Below, one piece after another: positions 34,627 through 46,522 of a stretch of DNA of 64,000 nt. This stretch comes from Loxodes magnus. Lineage: Eukaryota; Ciliophora; Karyorelictea; Loxodida; Loxodidae. Location of the stretch: positions 82,459 to 146,458 of the forward strand of contig CAMPDV010001068.1 of the NCBI GenBank assembly GCA_946699065.1, given 5' to 3'. The translations under genes were made by a program, and so were the position numbers. The notes under the pieces were generated by a model. The model made no database searches and was not told the origin of the DNA. It saw only the letters and a list, made by a program, of their open reading frames with translations. How positions within the stretch are numbered: the first letter of the stretch is position 1; each line of letters starts with the position of its first letter.

Positions 34627-36292
34627 TCAAAATCTACTTAGCTCTATTAACGTTAAGTCATTTAAGATGCTTATTATATAAAAAATAGATTAAAGTTACC
34701 TATCTCAATCAGTTAGAACGTACCATTTAACTCTGGCGTAATTCCATTTTGTCCTTATAACCTCATCTATGCTCAAATTTCTTTCGTAGCATGCAAATTG
34801 CTAGATTCTCAGGCAGAATAAACTTGAAGTTCGCAAATTGTCAATATAAGCTAATTGGAACCTATAAGGAGCTTTTTAAACAATTTCCATTTGATTTGAA
34901 AATAAAACTGAATAATGATTCTCAGTCTATAAAACTCATATAGGATATATAGGGTTTTTATAAAAAGTGCCTACAATAGTAAGCTAATTAGTTTCTCATA
35001 TCGAAAGAAATCCTAATTATGATTGTTACTAAATCCCCTTTAAGGTCTGTTCACTGATTGTCTTATTATCAACATTTCCATTAAATGTATTTGAATGTGC
35101 TTTACCTGTTAATAGTAAGTTAACAAGCTCTTAACTAGCAAAGTTATCTTCATTTAAGAAGGAAACACTATTATCCATTTCGTTTATTATTTGTTAAATA
35201 CCTTTAGTTAATATTATACTATAGCTAAGTAAAATTATCCCTACTGGACTTTGGAATTACCTTAAATAATCCAATAAGAATTGCTTGGCTTTAGACTTTT
35301 AATCTAATATGATATATTAACAATCTTCTGGCTAAAGCTTTATTTCTTAATTCTAATCTGCTAGTCTATTTATTTAGTCCAATTATTCTTACTCTATGAA
35401 GCAAACTCTTAGTCTTTCCTCATTTTCTTATTAACACTGACTAAGAATATCTAGCAATGAATTAACTAAGCATTGCTGTATGATAGAAGGAGTAGCAAGA
35501 ACTATAGGAATTTTTTTGCTGAATAGTAAGTTTTTTATAATATAAGCTTGTAAGCCCGCTATGAGACCACAAGGTCCTGGATTTTTCTAAATTATATGAT
35601 TAACTTACTTAAACTAGTTAAAATTGGTATTTTTCGTTAAAAATCAAACCTTAGCATCAACTTTAGTTAAAGCTCTTTTTTTCATCTCCAAAAAGCAGCT
35701 TCAAAATGTCATCACTTTCTTATTTGCTTATTTTTAAAGTGTTTTCCAACTGGCTTTAAGGAATTTAAACTTGATTTTACATAAACTCTTGATCATTTAA
35801 TTTTTCACTTTCGTTATATAAGCTATTTTAGGATAAAATATCACAAGTCTATCATTTTTTAGTTGCTTTTTTGTTCTACTCCAAGAATTATTAATTTGAT
35901 TGAGCTTATTAACTTTAAGCAGGCTCTTTTGTAGATGAATCGTTTTGATAAAATAGGCTCTAAATAGCTTTATCAAGCTATTGAATTTAGCTCTAGACTT
36001 ACTATTGGATTAATTGCTCTTGCTACTACTATTTTGATTAATTCTCTTTAGTAAAAATGTTCTATAAAATCATAAGATTAATAATAATCTCTAGCACGCT
36101 AGCAGTCTTTGGTTTATAACTCTGAAGATTATCCAAATTAAGCAGCTTCTTAATCTTTTTTAGTGAGAAGCTATTTTTGTAAGGACTTTCTTGTAAGAAC
36201 TAAGCTAGAGTGGTATTTAAGTTATGCTTTTGTAAAAACTCTTAAATTATAAGCTAAGAAATTATTTTAGGTAAATCATTTTATTTCTCCAT
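34627..36292 (-). CDS. MINDY-4-type deubiquitinase
   Basis: ATG 36292 to TGA 34627-34629, with one 22-bp intron, gives 547 residues in a single frame. The first ~35 residues (LPKIISQLIIQEFLQKHNLN) look LisH-like, as in MINDY-4. A Gln-rich linker follows, then the catalytic region: SWCQGLIFNEKYQF, then Q-K-N-P-G-P-C-G-L-I-A-G with nucleophile Cys234 and Gln228 six residues before it, as in other MINDY enzymes. Later come ELVNLLLTG, GFLSIWETNQLTIVGTFYKN, and NHYSVLF with the likely catalytic His452. MINDY enzymes cut ubiquitin chains, with preference for Lys48 linkage in characterised members. Gln228 is encoded by TAA, which supports the reassigned code. It lies divergent from the tandem-kinase gene. 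Confidence 0.85.
35587..35608 (-). other. 22-bp spliceosomal intron
   Basis: Within the MINDY gene, the minus-strand string starts GTAAGTTAATC and ends ATTTAG. Removing it joins ...LVQ to KNPGPCG, restoring the exact Q-x5-C active-site spacing of the family and one frame of 547 codons. Without removal the two conserved halves are in different frames. Confidence 0.8.
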
Positions 36293-36779
36293 AGCCCTTT
36301 ATTTATATCTCTTTACTTTTAATTCTACTACTTTATAGAACACTTATATCAATCAAGTCTATAGGATAATTATGTAGGCTATATTTAAGATAGATACCAT
36401 TAAGCTTAATGCATAAATTATGCTAATCTTAGAAAATAGGTTGCTTTAATGTAAATCTTCCCATTAAGAATTGAAGATACATAAAAGCAGAAAAATGCTA
36501 ATTGTATAAGGATTTAAGTATATAGTTTGCTCCTTTAAACAGAAAGGTAAGCTTTACTAATCTATTAAAGAACAAATAGAATCATTGAAATACTTAATCA
36601 CATTCAAAATTAAAGTAGACTGAGAATCAATATCTATAAATCCAAAAGATACAAACTAACTTAATAAAATCCAACAATATGACTATTCATAGATTTAATA
36701 TCTAATAAAACTCAATATTTGCTTATATAATTAAGAAACCTTTCTATTTCAAAAGAACTTTAAATTTCCATTATAAAAT

Positions 36780-39700
36780 ATGCTATTAGAACTAATTTAA
36801 TCAATATTATAAAAATTCTCTTCAACCCATTTATGTAGAAACTATTGTCAAACAATTACAGAAGCTTCTAATTAGCATACTAATGGTGCGACATTTCATT
36901 ATCAAAAAGAATAAAATAATTAATAAAAATAGTTGTAATAGAGAGAGGTCTAAGGTAATATAATCCCTTGATAAATTAGAGAGTAGTTATAAGAAATGAT
37001 CCATAATTAAGTTATTTAAGAATTTAAATATCAAGATTTAGAATTTTCTGAGAGTCATTTAATTGGAGAAGGTGGATTTGGTAAAGTATACAAGTGCAAT
37101 ATTAAGTTTTAAAAGGGTTCTACGCTAGTAGCTGCTGTAAAAGTAATAGAAACTGATACTAAAATAAGTAAACTTAAAGTAATGAGAAGATTCATTGAAG
37201 AAGTGAAAATTCATGCTTCTCTTAGACATGATAATATTATGCTACTGCAAGGAATTAGTTTTGATGTTAAGCTCTGCTTAATTATGCCTCTTATGTAGAT
37301 GTCTATTTAAAATATTATTGAATTAGAAAACTAAACATTAGAGTAAATAAAACAAAAGCAGAGCTTAAAATTCTTGCTATAAATAGCAAAAGGGATCTAA
37401 TGGCTACATGCATAAGGTATTATTCATCGAGATTTGAAGCCTAATAATATTTTAATTGACTAATTCTATAATGCAAAAATAGCTGATTTAGGACTAGCAG
37501 TTCTATAGGATCATCTTAATTATCAACAGTAATCTGGTACAAGATAATACTAAGCGCCTGAAATTTTTAACTAAAATTATCCAGCAACATAAGCTATAGA
37601 TATCTGAGGATTCGCATGCATAGCAGTAAATTTGCTTTTGAGAAATTAGCAAGGCACATAAAAAATAAAATAAGAAGAAATGTTTTAAGAAAGCTAGATA
37701 TCTATATTGATAAACTAAATACCAATCTAATATCGAGAAATTATAAATGCTTCTCATTAAATCCTTAAGAAAGACCATCAGCTGGATAAATAGTTAAATT
37801 CCTTGAAAGTATGAACGATGAATAAATTTCTAAGTTATAAAATAAATTTACCTAGCAATATAAATCAGAGTATATTTCAAATCAACAATAAAAAAAGGCT
37901 AATAGATCCAACATAAATAAAGAAACTGAGATTTATAACTAATTAAATTAATCATTGGTTGAAACAGATTAGCCTAATATAATTGAACTATTAGATAATA
38001 ATGATAAAGAAAAAGAACTTTCATAATCTAGAAAAAACTAATAGAAATTAGAGGAAAGCACTTAGATGGAAATTATAAAATAACTAGAAAAATTAAATTT
38101 AAATCATTTTACTGATGTATTAGAATTTTAAAACCTGGTCTTTTAAGAAAATAAACCAATTGGAAAAGGAGGTTTTGGAGAAGTATTTAAATGCTAAATA
38201 CATAACAACGATTTATAGCAAGAAGTCACAGTTAAAATAATTAAAATTCCATATAGCAATCAAAAATTAGTCGATTATATTATAAACGAAATCAAAATCT
38301 AAATAAGCATTAAGCATGATTCTATATTATAACTTTGGGGAATAAGTTATAATCAGAAACTATGTTTAATCACTCCTTTAATGACTTGTACACTTGGAGA
38401 TATTATTTCAGGAAAAGCATGCCTCTTCGCTAAAAGAGATGAATAATATAATCGATTAAGAGTAGTAATGAAAATATTAAATCAAATAGCCGAAGGAATT
38501 CAATATTTACATTGAAAAGGAATTGTGCATAGAGACTTAAAGCCTTAAAATATATTACTTGATAAAGAATAAAATGCTAAAATTTGTGACTTTGGAATAG
38601 CTAATTTTTAAACTTACTTAGATAAGTGCTTTCAAACAGGAACTCTTAGATATTAAGCTCCTGAAATTTTAACTGAGAAATATAAAACTTCGAATGCAAT
38701 AGACATTTGAGCCTTTGGTTGTTTAGTATTTGAGCTTCTGTTTGAAAAATAGACTTGGGGAAATATTGATGAGGACTAGATAGCTTAAGCTTTAGTTGAA
38801 GAGAAAGAACCATTTTCATAGTTTCAAGTAACTCATTAAATTGCAAAGGATTTATAGAATTGCTTTAAAGTAGAATCAGTAGGCAATTTTATAAATCTTT
38901 TGCTTTAATGCTTTAAGATTGATCCAAATAAAAGACCTTCTATATAATAAATTGTCGAATGCTTCTAAAGCTTGAAACTAGATGATCAAAAGAAAAATAT
39001 TTAGACCTTTAGTTGTAAAAAAAACGAAGAGGAAAGAAATACTTGTATCCCAAATGTATCTAAGTAAAAATATTTTGGAAGCTCAAATAAATCATCCTAA
39101 CCAAACTCCAATAATATTATATAAAGTCTGTATGCAGAACAGGATAACTCAAATGAAGAATAATCAGGAACTTTCATTTGTAAAAATGAAAGCGGAATCT
39201 GCGGAAACGTACTTTAACACTTAAATTAGAAATAATATTTCTATAATTTTCATATTATATAAGTATATTAATTAATTGGAAACTCTAAATTCACTTTTAA
39301 CATAGCTAACTATAATTGCTAATATTCAAATCCATCTCTAAGCAATTTATCTCTAGTTAATTTTGATTTAAAATAAAGGATTTTAAGATTGCCTAACATA
39401 ATTAGAAATCCTTTTAAACATCATACATAAAATTTAAGTCTTTTTAGATAACTATTTTCAAAATTTACCCTCTAATCTATTAATTATACGAATACATAAC
39501 TTCAAAAATTGTATAAAAGGCATCTAAAATTAAATAGTTAGAACTTAATTAACTAGATAAATAAAAATAGTAAAGCATTGTATGCAAATAAAATTTATTT
39601 TTGCATCACTCTTTTAGAGATTTAAATTAGCTAAATTTTATTTTATTAAAGTATCATTATGAGATAGGCTATTAAGAAAGTTAACTTAGAATGTTTTTTT

Positions 39701-39991
39701 TAAAATTTAAATGTTCTTAACTTAGAAATTGGTAAGCTATATCTTAAATAATTATTATAAATTATTTCTAATTATGTTAATTAACTAAGAATCTACACTT
39801 TAGTGTTTTAATTTAGAAATAAAAGCTTATTTAGAGCTTAATTATTTATCTTAAATTTAAAGATCTAAAAGTAAGAAATATTTTTGAAAAGCATTATCTA
39901 CTTTTTGCTTATTCTATTTCTCCTTATTTACTTCGAAGTATTTTACCTTTAAATTTTATTTAGGAAGTATAGATTCCAATGTAATTATTGA
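36780..39991 (+). CDS. Tandem protein kinase (two kinase domains in one gene)
   Basis: From ATG 36780 the frame gives kinase domain 1 (about 37,030-37,830): GEGGFGKVY, AAVKVIE, HRDLKPNN, IADLGLA (DLG, not DFG), GTRQYQAPE, DIWGFACI with TGA as Trp. Its last part (LNPQERPSAGQIVKFLESMN) is in the next frame, one base back at about 37,752-37,754. That frame continues through domain 2 (about 38,150-38,975): GKGGFGEVF, VTVKII, HRDLKPQN, ICDFGIANF, GTLRYQAPE, DIWAFGCLVFELL. Hence one gene with a single -1 break. Both domains keep the catalytic Lys, HRD Asp and DFG/DLG Asp. The tail after about 39,230 turns AT-rich; the first in-frame TGA is at 39,989-39,991, so the true end may be earlier. Confidence 0.65.
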
Positions 39992-41217
39992 ATTTATTCT
40001 TAAGATTATAAAATATTTTTATTTCTTTATAATTATGTAACCAGATCTGCTCAGATAGATAAATTTAAGTAATTGTTTACTTATGTATTCTGAGCTTTTC
40101 TTTTTATCTTTTGTAAAATTTTTTAATTGACAATACTTTGCAAAAAATTAAAATTTTTTTTCTTTATTTGATAGATGCAAAAAAATATTGAGTAAATATG
40201 AAAAATAGCTAAACATTATGATTTATTTAACTAATAAAGGAATATAATATAAAGCATATCTAGAGGTGCTAATTATAAATAAAATAGATAGATAAAACAA
40301 ATTTAATTTATCTCAAATAAATAATTAGAGATAAGCTATATGAATAAAATAGCTCTAATAACTATTATCTATGAAAAACTTTCTAAATAAAAAAATTGAC
40401 TAATAATTTTTATTTCTTAAATAATAGAAAGCATTAAGTATAATTTAAGTTTAGATTTAAACATAAAATACATCAAACTTTATTTATTTTAAATTATTTG
40501 AACTTAAAAGTTCAAGGCTTAAAATTAATTTATTTACTTGTTGTATATCTATTATTCTATATACGTCTCTTTCAAATTTTAATTTATTTAATTAAAGTTT
40601 TTTTTATCTATATATTTTTCTCTTTTTTTTTAATTTTATCTTACATAAATAACAAATAGGAGTAAAGAGATTATTTTTCTTTAATTTTGGAAAGAGTATT
40701 GATGATAAATAAAATATAAATTCCTTGCTATTAAAGATAAAACTTATTATTTAATTTTATAATTTTATTTTTAACTATTCTGTCCCTTTTAAAGCATTTG
40801 ATTGCTTATAACTTAAATCTAAAATATGAAATAACAAAATTAAATCATTTTTTAATTCTATTTTATTCATTTATTTTACTCTTATATTTTTATCGAAGTA
40901 CTTTAATTTAATGATTGAATATAATCTTTATTTAACTACTCTTTAAAATCTTATTTATAAATTCATTTCTTAATTAATAATAAAAGAAGCGTAAGTTTTA
41001 TTTTTATATTTTACTAAATTAAATAAAGATTAGAAATTTCTTAGTTTATGCTTGTATTTTTATTTATTAGGTATATTTTTATCTATTTTGCTTTATAGTT
41101 AAAAGAGTATTCATTAAAATTATTAAATATCAAAAGAACAACTTTTTTAATTTTAGTTGAGCTTCTTAAATTTTTCTCATTTATAACTGTAGCAAAATAA
41201 TTAAATAGAGAGTCTAA
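39992..41217. other. AT-rich intergenic stretch between the tandem kinase and kinase-kelch gene 2
   Basis: The two genes converge on it. Nothing identifiable apart from possible 3' untranslated sequence. Confidence 0.35.
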
Positions 41218-43407
41218 TCAATTTCTGTTCAATATTTAATCAAGATTATTATATTCAAGCAATTGAAAACTCTAAAAATAATTAACCTTTACATTTAAAT
41301 AAAAAAGACATTGGTATCTCTTTTAATCTATGAAATTATACATTTAATTTTAAGAAAATAAGATATAAATTTTATATTTATTATTTTAAATTAATTTAAA
41401 GTTTTTCCTTAAAAGTTAAGATTGTTAAAACTACTTATATTCCTCATTCTCCTACATTTCATTTTCGTTTTTAAAGTTTTATAAAATCTATTCTATTGAA
41501 CCCTGAAATTTTATTTTGTATATTGTTTCCCAACTTTTTTCCTGAATATCATAGCAATAAACTTTTTTGGCGTCAAATACATATATTTTTTAATATTCTA
41601 TTATTGGATTCTAATTGCAAGGTTATCCGGGATAACTTTGCTCACATATCTTTTCATATTTTGCTTCTTCTTACTCCCATTTGAAATTATAAACTCCATC
41701 AATATATTCTCCAAACATATAAATCTTATTATTCTCATCACTTGCTAAACTTATAGAAGATCCGTTTGGAATACAATCTATAATTACGTCTCAAATTTCC
41801 TAACATAAATCATACCTTTAACCTAATACTTACTCTTATTCTTCTTTATCTATTCCCCCTAAAGTTAAAATATTTTAGTCTATTAAAATGCTTCCAAAGT
41901 TTTTATCGTAGAATATTATTTCATCAAATTTTACGAAATTATCTTCATGTACATTATAATATTCACTTGCTTTATCCTATTAAGTTGGATTATTTCCTGA
42001 AAATATATAAATTAATTCGTTTTTTTCTACATTTCTAGGAATTATTCCAGGATTACTTCTAGGATAAAGCATTTATTTAGTCTTAATAACTTTAAAATTA
42101 TTTCTATCAATAATTTGAAAGTTTTGTGAGCAGTTTCCGTCAAATTTTCCTCCTGCAACGTAGATTGAATTTTCATTATAATAGACAGAAGTTTCTTCAT
42201 CCATCACGATAGAACTATTTAATAATTTTTCTTCTTTAAAGTTAACTCCAGTTATAGATATTACTGTATTTGCATCCTTTAAAAAAGAAACTTTAGGAAA
42301 TTAAGGTAAAGTTTATTTTGCTATAATTATTTTTTGCTCATTTGTATTTTTTGTTGATCATCCACTTTTTTAACCAGAAGGTACCTGGCTTGGAAAATCT
42401 TCCTAATGATTATCTACTATTTATTAATTGATTTAAGGTATTTAAAGATTTTTTTCATGTTAACTCTTTATTATTTCTAGCTACTGTCTAAATTACTAAA
42501 TAGTAGGTCTTTCTTTTGGATCATATCTAAAACATTAATTTAAGAGTTATAATAATAGATTATCTCTATGTATTTCTTCTAAAAATTTAGGAATTTTTTT
42601 TTAATTAACAACATAATCTTAAATTTCACTTGGCTTTAAATCTGGATAAGGAATGCTTTTATTGAATATTTCTACAGCGACACATCCTAAAGCCCAAATG
42701 TCACTTCTATCATAATTTTTTTAACCAAAAACTTCAGGAGCCATTCATTGTGTTGATCCTTTAGCTCTAGACGTAAATGAAGTCAGTTAATCTGACGTTA
42801 AACCTAAATCTGCAATTTTAGGCGTGTCATTGTCATCTAACAAAATGTTTAAAGATTTTATATCTCTATGAATGAGACCTACATTGTGAATGGCTTGTAT
42901 TCCTTCAGCAATTTAGCTAAGTAACTTTAACTTCCTATAAAATCGCTAATTTTCATTTTAGGCATCTGTAAATAATTATTTCCTCTAAATTAAGTTATAC
43001 AGATTTCCTTTTTATTAGAAGTTAGTATAATGACAAAAGCAAAAATCATCTTCCTAGCTAATATCAATAGATACTCCTATAAGTCTTAAAATTTTTGTGT
43101 GATTTACTGACAAAAGTTATTTGCATTCATTATAGAAATCCCTTGTTAGCATTTATTATGTTTCTCCTTTTTTTTAAGTCATTATTTTAAGTGCATATTA
43201 GATCCCTTCAATATCTATTAGGTAAACTGATCCATATCCTCCTTTGCCTATTTTCTGTAGTTTATTTAAGAATTATTTACTAGGAATTAATTCATTATAA
43301 TCTCAAATTCTTATTGGAGATCGTGGGTCCTTTGATGCTCCGTTTTTTTTTAGCATTTCTCAAATATCATCAACCTTGATTTCTTTATCCTAATTTAGAT
43401 TAGACAT
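41218..43407 (-). CDS. TKL-like kinase with kelch-type repeats (kinase-kelch gene 2)
   Basis: ATG 43407 (MSNLNQDKEIKVDDIWEMLK) with the same order of parts as gene 1: [38 protein letters not shown] (Trp = TGA), DIWALGC, then a linker and kelch-type repeats in the C-terminal half. Start and end motifs are in the same frame across 1.9 kb. The homologous C-terminus ends at about 41,425 with KQF followed by TAA. Read as Gln, the frame runs on to TGA 41,218-41,220, adding an AT-rich tail of about 70 codons not seen in gene 1. Where translation stops is therefore uncertain. Likely a Ser/Thr kinase with a propeller for target recognition. Confidence 0.75.
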
Positions 43408-43603
43408 TTAAATAAAAAAGGTAAGTATGTAATATAATTAAATAAAACTAAAGGATTTGATACAGTTCTAATTAAATTAATAATAATTAAAGTTAATTAT
43501 CATTATAACTAATTATAACTCTAGTTATATCATCATTCAATGTATATTCTAAAAATTATCATTATTTTAACCTTTAAACCTTTATTATCATTATTATTCA
43601 ATC

Positions 43604-43830
43604 AATAAATAGGCAGGAGCAATCTTCTAACTGAGATTTACTTAAGATCAGCTATCAAAAGTACCCATGAGAGAAGAACTGAAAAATAATCTTGGTAAAA
43701 AGAAAAGACAAGACTGAAGAGGCATTAGTGTTAATGATGAAAGAAGCCAGATACTAAGGTCTCTTAGGGAGTATTCCGATAGTGGAACTATAGAAGACAA
43801 AATTCACAAAGGAATGATAGTACTATGGAA
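43604..43830 (+). repeat. Dispersed ~230-bp repeat, family B, copy 2
   Basis: Same block order as 11,338-11,560, about 200 bp upstream of kinase-kelch gene 2. A few bases of difference per block and small gaps indicate old divergence. Confidence 0.6.
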
Positions 43831-44139
43831 GATTTAAGAAAATAATTTTTTTAACTTTAAAATCTTTATTAAAGAGTTGAACACCATTGAGGTTCTACGC
43901 ACCCTCTAATCTAATTAAGTTATTTATTTAACTAAAAGTGTGAATAACACTTTTTCTCTAGTTTTAAATCATTTGTGACTCCATGAATAGTACTACTTCT
44001 CCTTCATCTTACTGTAATTTATTATTGTTCTTTTTTTTTTAAATATATTATTATTTAGTAATATTTGTAAATTTTTTCAATTTCTTTAAACCTAAAATTT
44101 TTCTAAGTAAAAATTATAGTTAATAACAGTCAAGTTTTA

Positions 44140-44366
44140 GTTATTTTCCCACTCCTACACAGAGCAAATGCCAAGATAGAAAGATTCTGAGAACTGAACT
44201 CAGTGTTTCCTAGTCAGCTTTTTTCACCGCTAAAGAGAACCCTCAATAAGTAAGACTTATATCACAAAGGTCACATCCTTTCTTATTCGTAGTGACATCT
44301 TTTACAAGAGTATTTGTAATACAGTCTATACTGCATCAAGTTATCTACTCGGCTGCTATGGCACAT
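44140..44366 (+). mobile_element. LINE 3'-end fragment
   Basis: It has the 3' region shared with 51,450-51,708: a GAGAACCCTC block, a hairpin with ATAAG/CTTAT arms, GTGACATCTTTTACAAGAGTA, ATACTGCATCAAG and a CGGCTGCTATGGC end. There is no left end or coding region. It lies immediately before the larger element at 44,432. Confidence 0.5.
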
Positions 44367-44626
44367 TTTTAATTTTTCAATTTATAATAAATCTTTACTT
44401 TATCTTAAAATTTAGCAATCTAAATAATAAATAAATAAATAATTTTGATTATAGAACGCTTAGCCCCTTGTTGGCACAGTAGCTCTTTCAATATTAATAT
44501 TAATTCTAAAAAAATGTTCTCATATTTCATTTTTTTTATTCTAGCCTTTCAATATTTCACGTCAGTTTCTCCAAATGAGAAATCAGCTTTTTAAAAATTA
44601 TTATTGAGGCTCGAAAATAATATAAA

Positions 44627-45559
44627 ATGGCTGGCTTCAAGAAGGGTTTTTTTACCACCTCCTCAGAACAGGAGAGAAAACAAGAAGCAAATATTCTCAC
44701 CACGTCTTCTTCAACTTAACGCTCTTCTTAATAAAAATAACCAGAAAAACAAAAAAAATTAGAAGAACTAATAAAAAATACTAAATCCTACAAATTAAAA
44801 TAAAGCGGACTTTTTTCATCAAAGGAAAAGCAGGAACTGAGACAAAAATTTAGAAAAGAAAAGTTGACACAGCTCTCAACGCCTCCATTGAAAACTGAAA
44901 AAAGAGACCACTCAACTAAATCGATAAAAATAATAACGAAGAAATAAAAAATAAACGAAGAAGGTAAAGTACGATAATTTAATATAGATCCTATTACCTT
45001 TGATTTAGACAACATTGAAATAGAACAAATGAACTCTGAATAGATGAAACAGCTGATTCATCTACTTATTAGAAACATAAAAAAATTCAAAGAGGAATTA
45101 AACTCCCAGAAGGAAGAGATGTTTACAATAAGTCAGGATCTGATAAATCATGAAGATGATGACGAAGTCCATATGGTAGACCAAAGAGCTAAAGTCGGAG
45201 TCTATGAGTCAATTTAAAATTTAGAGAATGATATTTGAGTAATGCAAGAACAAGACGAGAAAAACTGAGTAAAATTAGATTCCAGACTTAAATTAATAGA
45301 AGAAAACCTGTAGAAGCCTTCTTAAGGAATTCCAATGGAAATAGAGAAACAAGAAAAGATATTTCTTAGAGCAAGGAAAAGATGTTACATTTGCAACAGC
45401 ACTTGACATCTATGGCGAAAATGTCCCCAATAGAAAAGAATAAGAATGAATATTTGGAGTAATATTAACTATTAGCAACTGATTATTGAACAAAGAGAAA
45501 ATGCAATCATCAAAATTAATATTCAGACTGAGAACCTAACTACTTTTTTTTAGAAGTGA
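44627..45559 (+). CDS. LINE ORF1 zinc-knuckle protein
   Basis: ATG 44627 to TGA 45,557-45,559 is one frame of 310 residues. The start is MAGFKKGFFTTSSEQERKQE, then a Lys/Gln-rich linker, a coiled coil (MKQLIHLLIRNIKKFKEELN), acidic HEDDDEVHMVDQ, the family motif GIPMEIEKQEK and a zinc knuckle CYICNSTWHLWRKC (C-x2-C-x4-H-x4-C). Three internal TGA codons are at Trp positions. ORF1 proteins bind LINE RNA and act as chaperones during target-primed reverse transcription. The frame is complete, but the element lacks the polymerase. Confidence 0.65.
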
Positions 45560-46019
45560 TCTTCAAGAAAGACATATTCCTTAAGAATATGATTAATGCT
45601 TATGTCAAGAAAAAGAGACATTCTAACACATACTCAAATGTAAATACTACCAAACAAGTATAGATAATATTAAAACCTAAATAGATAAAATAATTAAAAG
45701 CAAAAATAAAGCGTAAAATAATATAAACTAAGAAAATCTTTATGAAAATATAGAACAAGAGCTCTTAGAATATAATTAAAACATAATAAATTAAATATTT
45801 TGCAAAAAAGACTATATGACTCAAATTGATAGAATAATAAAATCTACATGAAGCAGAATAAAATAAACATGAAAACAAATATATTCTTTCTAAAACTTAA
45901 TGAAAATAAGACAAGTAAATCTAATCTTAATGAGACAAGAAGAAATACTACAACATTTTCAAGAGTACTTAAAAGTAGAAGTGTATTGAGTTTAGACATA
46001 AAACTTCAAAGCTATTAAG
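45549..46019 (+). CDS. C-terminal tail of LINE ORF2 (partial)
   Basis: In a different frame from ORF1, starting within its end, the sequence reads RSDLQERHIPQEYDQCLC and then ETFQHILKCKYY. This gives C-x-C-x7-H-x3-C, the zinc-binding region that ends LINE polymerases (typical form: C-x1-2-C, E-T-x-x-H-I-L, C). About 110 further residues follow in frame, with Trp codons as TGA. The endonuclease and reverse transcriptase domains are absent upstream, so this is a remnant. Confidence 0.6.
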
Positions 46020-46522
46020 CAAACTATATTATTTTTAATTTAATTTAATTTAATAACTATTAGCAACTGAAATGGCGAGCAACGGAATTCTTCCCATCGG
46101 GAAATGGGAAAACCTGGAAAAAAAAACAAATTCTTAACTCGGACTATCAAAAAGAGAGAAGTCCAGGAAAAAGAGCACAAGGAACGAACATGCAGGAAAG
46201 GAGATTTTATACATTTAAAACTTCAATTAAGCCGGAAGGCGAACAGTTATTTTAATGATTTAATTTAATTGAGGCTTGAATCAAATGTTCCAGTCTTCTT
46301 GAATAAAATCTAAATTAGAAATAATATTTAAGAAATTAGAAGACCTATCAGTCAAACTTTCATACTGCTAATGCGAACCCTCGGGAAAATAAGGCTCATC
46401 TTTTCCGAGCTCTTTCACCCTTCTCCATTGTGGCATCTAGTGCGAAATAACTCGTAATGCATTATCCATTTCAACATATTACTCACTAGTTCTTCTGACC
46501 GCGGCCAACAAGCATATATTTG

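Larger units (their letters stand above)
44432..46522 (+). mobile_element. 2.1-kb LINE copy with ORF1 and ORF2 tail, reverse transcriptase core missing
   Basis: The left end (AAATAAATAA, GATTATAG, CTTTCAATATTAATATTAA) and right end (TTGAGGCTTGAAT..., CTCGGGAAAATAAGGC, TTTTCCGAGC, GTGGCATCTAGTGCG, CGCGGCC) match other copies. Between them lie ORF1 (44,627-45,559) and an overlapping frame with the LINE polymerase tail signature. A full LINE would need about 2.5-3 kb of endonuclease and reverse transcriptase sequence here; its absence shows a large internal deletion. Another 120 bp (46,090-46,240) near the junction, including GGGAAATGGGAAAACC, is unplaced. Confidence 0.65.

Noticed and set aside
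38982-39224. Separate plus-strand 80-residue gene
   Set aside because: Other-frame reading of the tail of the tandem-kinase gene.
44627-45559. Retroviral or LTR-type Gag from the CCHC knuckle
   Set aside because: No LTRs border the element, and the overlapping downstream frame ends with the LINE-type C-x-C-x7-H-x3-C tail; a LINE ORF1 explains it better.
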